DNA of 5,766 bases from Holophaga sp. GTDB taxonomy: Bacteria; Acidobacteriota; Holophagae; Holophagales; Holophagaceae. Location of the stretch: assembly GCA_030691225.1 (NCBI GenBank), contig JAUYES010000253.1:1-5766 (forward strand). Reading direction: 5' to 3'. Position 1 is the first letter of the stretch. Each line of letters opens with the position of its first letter. A program made the translations under genes and the position numbers. A model generated the notes under the pieces. It was not told the origin of the DNA. It ran no database searches and saw only the letters and a list, made by a program, of their open reading frames with translations. This document shows positions 1-4,995 of this stretch, piece by piece.

Positions 1-94
1 CCATGACGGTAATCAGCACCAAGGCGACAAGGATCATGACCCCACCAAATTGAGGGTTCCCGGCAGGGCCATTAATACTTCGATTTGCGTTCAT
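1..94 (-). CDS. PilX-like minor pilin, N-terminus only (runs off the left edge)
   Basis: Only the first 31 codons are in the window; the reading frame is open to the left edge. The peptide has a polar N-terminus of about 16 residues, then QFGG followed by the hydrophobic stretch VMILVALVLITVM. This resembles the PilX_N type of prepilin start: a leader ending in Gly, followed by a helix that would insert in the inner membrane. Whichever Gly (17 or 18) precedes the cut, position +5 is Leu or Val, not Glu. From family knowledge, PilX and its type II secretion counterpart GspK also lack Glu+5, and they are thought to cap the minor-pilin priming complex. The ATG lies 7 nt after the PilW-like stop, with a GAGG 5 nt upstream of it. 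Fourth place after FimT-, PilV- and PilW-like genes supports the call. The body of the protein is not visible, so the name rests on about 30 residues plus context. Confidence 0.6.
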   Translation of the reverse strand, partial: MNANRSINGPAGNPQFGGVMILVALVLITVM

Positions 95-99
95 AGGCG

Positions 100-103
100 C
101 CTC
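100..103 (-). promoter_or_regulatory. Ribosome-binding site of the PilX-like gene, overlapping the PilW-like stop
   Basis: On the minus strand the junction reads TGAGGCGCCTATG. GAGG is 5 nt before the ATG at 94 and shares bases with the TGA stop (104-102) of the upstream gene. This supports the ATG at 94 as the start and suggests that ribosomes ending on the PilW-like gene re-initiate on the next. Confidence 0.6.
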
Positions 104-1334
104 ACTGGCCAAGGGCGAAGTTCCGGGGCTGACAGACAAGCGTCTGAGACCGGTAGGTATATGTCCGCTGAGTGGGATTGTTGCGATCAGCCCGCTTTAA
201 GGCGGTGCGGGTCGTCAAATCCACCTTAAAAAGGGCTGGAATATTCCGAAACCAGATGGGGTTCATGCTATCCGTGATAGAGGTATAGGGAGCACGCCCA
301 TTGACACCTACCCAAGTGTTAAAATTTCCGACAATTCCGGGCCAGCCCCCAGCTGCCGTTATCGCTGTAGGTCCCGTTCTGCTCCAAGTGGTGCCGTTAT
401 TCGGGCTTATATCTACGCGCAACGCATATTGATTCGGTAGGTTTGGCGCTGCGGCGGTAACAGGCTGTCCAGCAACATTTTCTGCAATGATGGTGCGGGT
501 CACCCCAGCCGCAGTCGCATTTGCAGCTGGCCAGACGAAGCGAGTGCCGTTCGTTGGGTAGGCGGTCTGATCTCGGACAAGACACGGAATCATAGAAGTA
601 GCGCTGGCAGGGTCCAGGGCCAGGGGCAACACCGTATAACGAACCACTTGAAGGGGGCGCACAAAAAATACGTCCGTCCCGATCTGGTGAGAAAGATATT
701 GCAACCCTTGGGAGGCACCCGTTGCATTGCCGTCCACCGGATCTCGAATAGCGGAAGCGCTGGTATCAAGGGTAACAGTGGTGGCTGTTGTACTCAGCAC
801 TCTACATATTTCATAGGTTGCATCGAGTAGAAGAACATAATCACCTGCAAGCACCTCCGTCAAAGCCCCGGAAGTAACGGTTAAGGTAAGAAGATTGTTG
901 GCGGCAGGAATAGCGGAAAGTTGAGCACGAACTTGAAGCGGCTGATCTTCTATAAATTGCACTTCGTCAAACCATACTGTCTCACTCACCACGGTGTTGG
1001 TACCAGGGTCCAACGTGTTATATGTCGCAGACCGGTCAGGAAAGATCATAAGGGCATTCTGTCCCGTAGCTGTATCCACGGAGATGTACCCAGGAAGCTC
1101 GCGACCAGGATGGTAGAAGAAATAACCTGCCGACTGGAGATCATCTTCAATTTGGGTGATGGCCCACCGCTTGATCCGATTCGCTCCCATGGCCTCTGCC
1201 GTGGAAGAAAAAGAGTTCATGGCGGCGCCATACACCTGAAACATGCCCATCATGAGGATGCTGATGAAGATCATTGCCACCAGCATTTCAATCAGGCTGA
1301 AGCCTTTGGATCGAGAGAAAGTTCTTGAGCGCAT
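102..1334 (-). CDS. PilW-like type IV pilus minor pilin, unusually long
   Basis: A 410-residue protein with an 11-residue basic leader ending SRSKG, then FSLIEMLVAMIFISILMMG. Prepilin peptidase would cut after Gly11, leaving Phe+1 and Glu+5 (residue 16). Residues 12-35 form the hydrophobic N-terminal helix that holds the subunit in the inner membrane and then in the pilus. The stretch after it (residues about 52-75, WAITQIEDDLQSAGYFFYHPG) is typical of PilW, where an amphipathic helix leads into a Gly/Tyr turn. The rest is Thr/Ser/Ala-rich and looks beta-structured. It includes a strand-rich segment at 148-190 and a C-terminal RTYTYRSQTLVCQPRNFAL, like the R-x-Y ... RN ending of many PilW proteins. 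There are three Cys residues, at 177, 251 and 401. Known PilW proteins of Pseudomonas type are clearly shorter (under 300 residues from memory), so this one carries extra periplasmic or surface sequence. A GAGG 8 nt upstream supports the start. It sits between PilV- and PilX-like genes in the usual order. The family is clear; the exact symbol is not asserted. Confidence 0.82.
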   Translation of the reverse strand: MRSRTFSRSKGFSLIEMLVAMIFISILMMGMFQVYGAAMNSFSSTAEAMGANRIKRWAITQIEDDLQSAGYFFYHPGRELPGYISVDTATGQNALMIFPDRSATYNTLDPGTNTVVSETVWFDEVQFIEDQPLQVRAQLSAIPAANNLLTLTVTSGALTEVLAGDYVLLLDATYEICRVLSTTATTVTLDTSASAIRDPVDGNATGASQGLQYLSHQIGTDVFFVRPLQVVRYTVLPLALDPASATSMIPCLVRDQTAYPTNGTRFVWPAANATAAGVTRTIIAENVAGQPVTAAAPNLPNQYALRVDISPNNGTTWSRTGPTAITAAGGWPGIVGNFNTWVGVNGRAPYTSITDSMNPIWFRNIPALFKVDLTTRTALKRADRNNPTQRTYTYRSQTLVCQPRNFALGQ

Positions 1335-1342
1335 GAGAGGTC

Positions 1343-1346
1343 CCTC
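1343..1346 (-). promoter_or_regulatory. Ribosome-binding site of the PilW-like gene, overlapping the PilV-like stop
   Basis: The minus strand reads TGAGGGACCTCTCATG. GAGG lies 8 nt before the ATG at 1334 and overlaps the TGA at 1347-1345. This is the same arrangement as at the next two coding junctions of the operon. Confidence 0.6.
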
Positions 1347-1872
1347 AATACCGGATCATTCGGCTGCAACTCAGCCATTTCTGGGTTATGGCAGCTCCCT
1401 GGGCCTCAGACCAAGTCACATTCACCACCACCTCCGCGGTCATGGAGGAGGAAGAAACAACAGGGGCAACGCTCTTGGTGGCCCTTCTTACCCATTCGAC
1501 CGAGAAAACGGGGTTGGTGGCGGAAGGGCGCCCCTCCATGTCAAAGGTCGTGCGCTGGGTACCTCCGACATCCGCCGCTTGGAAATCGTTTGCGGCGCCG
1601 TCTGTCGCATTGGCAAGCAGGTACGTAGTAGGAATGGTTTGGGCGTTGGACCGGAAACTCGCACTCAATCGACCATCTGCGGCTAAGCTCTCCAAAACGT
1701 TATTGGCCAGGTACGCCGCAGTATCCCGCTGGCGCGAACCAGCCGAGGCCCGAATGCTCCCGGTTATAAGCGCAGCCAAGCCAAGCAACCCCACCCCAAG
1801 GATGAAGGCCACTAACAGAAGCTCGATTAATGAAAATCCTTTTTGGACGTTAGAAGAACGGGAAGCTGACAT
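1345..1872 (-). CDS. PilV-like type IV pilus minor pilin
   Basis: 175 residues from the ATG at 1872. A 12-residue leader ends in NVQKG, then FSLIELLLVAFILGVGLLG; cleavage after Gly12 gives Phe+1 and Glu+5 (residue 17). The region after the membrane helix, with RQRDTAAYLANNVLESLAAD at about 47-66, matches the PilV pattern of an Ala-rich amphipathic helix with A-x-x-L-A-x-x. The C-terminal part is a small beta-rich head (EVVVNVTWSEAQG at about 147-159) with one Cys near the end. By family it is a minor subunit that helps prime pilus assembly in the inner membrane and may be incorporated in the fibre. An in-frame GTG at 1896 would add eight residues and overlap the upstream gene by 16 nt. I reject it because the ATG at 1872 has a GAGG 6 nt upstream and follows the previous stop by 8 nt, the same layout as its neighbours. 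GspI/PilV-type alternatives cannot be fully separated by eye. Confidence 0.8.
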   Translation of the reverse strand: MSASRSSNVQKGFSLIELLLVAFILGVGLLGLAALITGSIRASAGSRQRDTAAYLANNVLESLAADGRLSASFRSNAQTIPTTYLLANATDGAANDFQAADVGGTQRTTFDMEGRPSATNPVFSVEWVRRATKSVAPVVSSSSMTAEVVVNVTWSEAQGAAITQKWLSCSRMIRY

Positions 1873-1878
1873 GGGCGC

Positions 1879-1882
1879 CCTC
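1879..1882 (-). promoter_or_regulatory. Ribosome-binding site of the PilV-like gene, overlapping the FimT-like stop
   Basis: The minus strand reads TTGAGGGCGCCCATG. GAGG is 6 nt from the ATG at 1872 and overlaps the TGA stop (1883-1881) of the upstream gene. It decides the PilV-like start in favour of the internal ATG over the GTG at 1896. Confidence 0.6.
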
Positions 1883-2591
1883 AATTGCGATTCCACACGG
1901 ATCCAGCCGGCAGAGGAGATACCTTGTATGCGGAAATCCCGCTCCGAGAGCTGACAATGATGAGTTCCATTCGATTTCCACTCCTGAAGACCGCCCCTGA
2001 CCTAGCACCCGAAACCGTAACTGCGAATTCCTGATTGATGGCCCCGTTACCCATAAAGAAAGGGCAGGGATCGGGGGCGGTCGACCCCGTGAAGAATTCC
2101 CGCGCCCAAATAGTTGCGTTATCCAGTACGTGGCTTGAAATTGCAGCAACATCCCCAGGAAGAGGCACAACGCCGGAGGCTGTTAAGTCCGCATCTCCCA
2201 CACCAATTGAAACATATCGTGCATCGGCCGGAGGAATCGTCCAAGCTCCCTGCACCGGCCCAAGACTAGCCAGAGTTCCATTCGCATTCAAAATCCGGAA
2301 ACCCCATTCGAGTTGCGGGGGCGCTGCTCCGCCTCCCGTGGTTCGGAGGTAGACCTGCTGACCACTGCCGAGCGCGAGGGTCTGAGCACTTCGTAAAGCG
2401 CCGTTGAGACTTGAAGCCGTGGCCTTGACCGCAGCAGGCACAGGACTCTGAGAGTAGTAGACGCCAGCTAGCGCCAAAATCCCAACAATAGCCATCACCA
2501 GCAGCAGTTCAATCAAGGAATAGCCATGACAGGGCCATCGGTTGGATTTCATGGAAGAACCTCGGGAACGGTTACATGATGGGCGACCCAT
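1881..2591 (-). CDS. FimT/FimU (GspH-type) minor pilin, first gene of the minor-pilin operon
   Basis: 236 residues from the ATG at 2591. The prepilin motif is CHG followed by YSLIELLLVMAIVGILALAG; cleavage after Gly23 gives Tyr+1 and Glu+5 (residue 28). The stretch at about 53-82, with AAVKATASSLNGALRSAQTL and then V-x-L, is the GspH/FimT helix-to-strand pattern. The C-terminal third (about 186-224) has the strand pairs typical of that domain, with S-x-x-SGISAYK near the end. By family this subunit is part of the minor-pilin complex that starts pilus assembly at the inner membrane. Two starts are possible. The ATG at 2591 has a strong AGGAG 5 nt upstream and gives a 23-residue leader. The ATG at 2552 (Met14) has a GAGG 7 nt upstream and gives a 10-residue leader, closer to the usual type IVa length. 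I keep the outer start on SD strength, but the inner one is nearly as likely. His before the cleaved Gly is unusual, since Lys or Arg is common there. It is preceded by a 98-bp AT-rich gap after priA. Confidence 0.8.
   Translation of the reverse strand: MGRPSCNRSRGSSMKSNRWPCHGYSLIELLLVMAIVGILALAGVYYSQSPVPAAVKATASSLNGALRSAQTLALGSGQQVYLRTTGGGAAPPQLEWGFRILNANGTLASLGPVQGAWTIPPADARYVSIGVGDADLTASGVVPLPGDVAAISSHVLDNATIWAREFFTGSTAPDPCPFFMGNGAINQEFAVTVSGARSGAVFRSGNRMELIIVSSRSGISAYKVSPLPAGSVWNRN
2560..2563 (-). promoter_or_regulatory. Alternative internal ribosome-binding site of the FimT-like gene
   Basis: The minus strand reads GAGGTTCTTCC directly before the ATG at 2552, a 7-nt spacing. It uses the same GAGG core as the three downstream pilin genes. 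If used, the protein would be 223 residues with a leader of MKSNRWPCHG. Confidence 0.4.
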
Positions 2592-2689
2592 GATGTCTCC
2601 TATGGCGATTTTTGTTTGAATGATTTCTGCATTTAAAGCATAGCCCTAAGATGCGACGAAAAGAAAAAGGAAGAATGTGTATTTTTTAA
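2592..2689 (-). other. AT-rich gap between priA and the minor-pilin operon
   Basis: This is 98 bp with no plausible gene, clearly more AT-rich than the flanks. On the minus strand it starts just after the priA TGA with TTAAAAAAT. It continues through an 18-base pyrimidine run (purines on the plus strand at 2658-2675), then TATGCTTTAAAT, and ends with the FimT-like Shine-Dalgarno. I find no GC-rich hairpin followed by T residues, so no intrinsic terminator for priA. The TATGCT and TTTAAA hexamers each match 4 of 6 bases of a sigma70 -10 box, but there is no good -35 at the right distance. A promoter for the pilin operon is plausible here but not shown. Read-through from priA is the alternative. 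Confidence 0.5.
2597..2601 (-). promoter_or_regulatory. Strong ribosome-binding site of the FimT-like gene (outer start)
   Basis: The minus strand reads AGGAG then ACATC then the ATG at 2591. This five-base match with 5-nt spacing is the best Shine-Dalgarno in the window and is the reason for choosing the outer start of the FimT-like gene. Confidence 0.6.
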
Positions 2690-4975
2690 TCACGCTCCAA
2701 AATTCAATGGATCCCTATCCAGGGTCACCGCCCCCCCCGGCGCCATTGGCGCTACCCTCAAAGCTTCCCCCAACGGTCCCCGCGTCCAGGCCTTGAGGAT
2801 CAATTGCATTCGATAACGATCTTTCACCCTGGCAACGGGGGCTTCGAGGGGGCCTAGGATTCTCAGGTCGGAAATGGTCTGGAGCTTTACTTTGAGGTCC
2901 TGCAGGTGTTTCAGGGCATCCTCTGGGGTTTCGCCTTCACTGCGGTAGAGCGACATGCTGGCAAAGGGCGGGTAGGCCATACCTTGACGGTAGGGGAGTT
3001 CTTCTTCAGCGAAGGCTTCGAAGTTTTGCGCCACGGCGTGAATGATGGCTGGGTGATCAGGACTGTAGGTTTGGAGGATGACGTGGCCCGAAAGCTCGGC
3101 CCGGCCAGCCCTACCCGCGACCTGGGTCAGCAGATGAAAGGTGCGCTCGGCGGCACGGAAATCAGCAACCTTAAGGCCCAGATCGGCATTGAGAATTCCC
3201 ACCAGGGTCAGTTTGGGAAAGGTGTGGCCTTTGGCTAGCATCTGGGTGCCGACGAGAATATCCACTTCCCCCTTTTCGGCAGCCAGGAGGCCCGCTTCCA
3301 AGGAACCGCGCCGCTGAGTGGTATCCCGGTCCAGACGCAGGATGCGCGCCCTTGGGAACTGGGCTTGGAGTTGGTCTTCGATTTGCTCGGTGCCTTCGCC
3401 TACGCCCCGCAGATGTTCGGCGCCACAGGCGGGACATACTTCCGGCGGCGTCGATTCAAAGCCGCAAAGGTGACAACGCAGCCGGTACGAACCTTTGTGA
3501 TAGGTCAGGCTGATGGAACAGTGGGGGCAATCCAAGGGCTTGCCGCAGGCTCGACACATCCAGAAATTTTCGAAACCACGGCGATTGAGCAGCAGCATGG
3601 CCTGCTGGCCCTTTTCCAGGGTCTCCTTGAGGGCCTTCAAGAGAAGAGGCGAGAAGGTCACCTTCTTACGCTCGGTCTTGTAGCATTCCCGCAGATCCAC
3701 CACTTTCACGGTGGGCATCACGCTGCCCGCCGGGCGCTGGGTGAGTTTGAGAAGGCGGTAGCGGCCATTTCGAGCGGCGTGCCAGCTCTCCAAACTGGGT
3801 GTGGCGCTCCCGAGCACCACGGGACAACCTTCCAACTGGCCACGTTTGATGGCCAAATCCCGGGCGTGAATGCGAGGATGCTCCTCGCTCTTGTAGGACG
3901 ACTCCTGCTCCTCATCCACGATGATCAGACCAACATTCCGCAGGGGCGCCAACACCGCGTTGCGCACTCCGACGAAGATCGGTGCCTCGTCGTTGAGCAG
4001 GCGCATCACATCCGCCTGTTTTTCGGTGATATTGAGGCCGGCATGACCCACCGCCACCTTGCCAGGGAAGCGTCCTTCCAGTCGGGCCAACAAGCGCGGT
4101 GTCAGGCCGATCTCGGGAACCAGCCAGAGCACGCGGCGCCCTTGGGCCAGCACCTTCTCCGCTAGATCGATATAGACCTCGGTTTTACCCGAACCCGTGA
4201 CACCAAAAAGCAAATAGACACCAAACCCGCTAGGATCCACCGCCGTCAAGGCTCGCTGTTGTTCTTCGTTGAGAATAATCTGCTTGTTTGCCGATTCTTC
4301 GCGCTTCTGGGAAAGCAAGTCCAGGCGGCGAACACGCTCGATCAGGCCATTTTTCTCGAGGGTAGAAAGAACGGAAACACTGACCTGGGCAACCTCTAGC
4401 AGGTCATCCTCAAGCAGAACGCCTTCCGAACCTTCCAAGGCCTTCAGGACTTTTGCTTGCGTCGCGGTCACTCGGAGGGGGTGGGGAAGTTCCGTACGCC
4501 GGACCTGGGTAACGCCTGCTCCACGCAATGAGCGACGATGAAAAAGTCCCGGAAGAGGAAGTTCGCCCACGTGCCAGGCCTCGCCCAGAGCCTCGAGCCT
4601 TGACCATTCGTTGGCATCACGGAGTTCAGCTAGCCGCTGCCCATCTGGCAGCACCGTTTCCCAATCCACCTGCACGCCGCTGGGAAGACATAAGGCCATC
4701 AGATGGGGAAGACCGCAGGCGTAATAGCCCCCGGCGAAGGCCAGTAAATCCCGCAGCTTCGGCGGCAAGAGCGGAAATGGATCCACCACGGCATCAATGG
4801 GGCGCAGCTTCACATTCGGTGGCGCGGGGTCGGGGCCAAGCACCACCCCCACCACCGCACCCGTGCGCAGCTTCACCCGCACGCGCAGGCCTGCAGGCAA
4901 GCCTTCGGGCGCCAGATAGGTGAGTGGCGGCAGCGGGCGCGCCAGTTCGATGCGAGTGGGAACGAGTTTGCTCAT
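2690..4975 (-). CDS. priA: Primosomal protein N' (PriA), replication-restart 3'-5' helicase
   Basis: 761 residues, full length (E. coli PriA is 732). PriA binds abandoned forks and D-loops in the cytoplasm, unwinds the lagging strand and starts reloading of the replicative helicase. Visible parts, in order: a 3'-DNA-end-binding domain (about 5-105, with YLAPEGLPAGLRVRVKLRTG), a winged-helix region (about 168-222), then helicase lobe 1 with Q-motif LNEEQQ (235-240), Walker A GVTGSGKT (258-265), Walker B region VDEEQ (353-357) and GSATPS (389-394). The zinc-binding insert has eight Cys (474, 477, 483, 486, 501, 504, 514, 517). Lobe 2 has GTQMLAKGH (576-584) and QVAGRAGRA (618-626). The C-terminal domain ends LDRDPLNFGA, matching the family's D-x-DP ending. 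All core motifs are intact. One oddity is DEEQ where well-known PriA proteins have DEEH. The ATG at 4975 is the earliest possible start, because an in-frame TGA lies two codons upstream (4981-4979). No clear Shine-Dalgarno is seen. It is divergent from tsaD across 20 bp. Confidence 0.97.
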   Translation of the reverse strand: MSKLVPTRIELARPLPPLTYLAPEGLPAGLRVRVKLRTGAVVGVVLGPDPAPPNVKLRPIDAVVDPFPLLPPKLRDLLAFAGGYYACGLPHLMALCLPSGVQVDWETVLPDGQRLAELRDANEWSRLEALGEAWHVGELPLPGLFHRRSLRGAGVTQVRRTELPHPLRVTATQAKVLKALEGSEGVLLEDDLLEVAQVSVSVLSTLEKNGLIERVRRLDLLSQKREESANKQIILNEEQQRALTAVDPSGFGVYLLFGVTGSGKTEVYIDLAEKVLAQGRRVLWLVPEIGLTPRLLARLEGRFPGKVAVGHAGLNITEKQADVMRLLNDEAPIFVGVRNAVLAPLRNVGLIIVDEEQESSYKSEEHPRIHARDLAIKRGQLEGCPVVLGSATPSLESWHAARNGRYRLLKLTQRPAGSVMPTVKVVDLRECYKTERKKVTFSPLLLKALKETLEKGQQAMLLLNRRGFENFWMCRACGKPLDCPHCSISLTYHKGSYRLRCHLCGFESTPPEVCPACGAEHLRGVGEGTEQIEDQLQAQFPRARILRLDRDTTQRRGSLEAGLLAAEKGEVDILVGTQMLAKGHTFPKLTLVGILNADLGLKVADFRAAERTFHLLTQVAGRAGRAELSGHVILQTYSPDHPAIIHAVAQNFEAFAEEELPYRQGMAYPPFASMSLYRSEGETPEDALKHLQDLKVKLQTISDLRILGPLEAPVARVKDRYRMQLILKAWTRGPLGEALRVAPMAPGGAVTLDRDPLNFGA

Positions 4976-4995
4976 GCTTCAAGTAGACTAATCCA
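4976..4995. promoter_or_regulatory. 20-bp divergent start region between priA and tsaD, possible bidirectional promoter core
   Basis: The whole space between the two start codons is 20 bp and contains TAGACTA (4984-4990), which is symmetric about its central base. Plus-strand TAGACT (4984-4989) matches 4 of 6 bases of TATAAT and would start transcription near 4996, the A of the tsaD ATG. Minus-strand TAGTCT (4990-4985) matches 3 of 6 and would start near 4978, three bases before the priA ATG. Neither side has a good -35 or an extended -10, and neither gene shows a Shine-Dalgarno. This fits leaderless or nearly leaderless transcripts from a shared core, but promoters lying further back inside the opposite gene cannot be excluded. 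Confidence 0.3.

Noticed and set aside
1345..1896. GTG start at 1896 for the PilV-like gene
   Set aside because: It would overlap the previous gene by 16 nt and lengthen the leader to 20 residues. The ATG at 1872 has a GAGG site and the same stop/SD layout as the neighbouring genes.
921..1954. Plus-strand open frames of 135, 147 and 188 codons opposite the pilin genes
   Set aside because: They lie wholly or almost wholly antisense to PilW- and PilV-like genes with clear prepilin signatures, overlap one another, and give low-complexity translations with no family resemblance.
2620..2655. Sigma54-type promoter (GG-N10-GC) upstream of the pilin operon, as known for some major pilin genes
   Set aside because: GG and GC pairs occur on the minus strand around GGGCTATGCTTTAAATGC, but the spacing is not 10 and the flanking consensus is absent.
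2676..2692. T-run at 2682-2687 as an intrinsic terminator
   Set aside because: No GC-rich stem precedes it on the plus strand, and no gene is transcribed rightwards into it. On the minus strand the run is A, not T.
2724..2745. Frameshift in priA at the G8 run
   Set aside because: The frame continues through to a family-like ending (LDRDPLNFGA) and a stop, so no shift is needed.
3365..4165. Long plus-strand open frame (266 codons) inside priA
   Set aside because: It is antisense to the helicase core of PriA, whose motifs are all intact. The translation shows no recognisable domain and no start signal; it is a shadow of GC-rich codon use.
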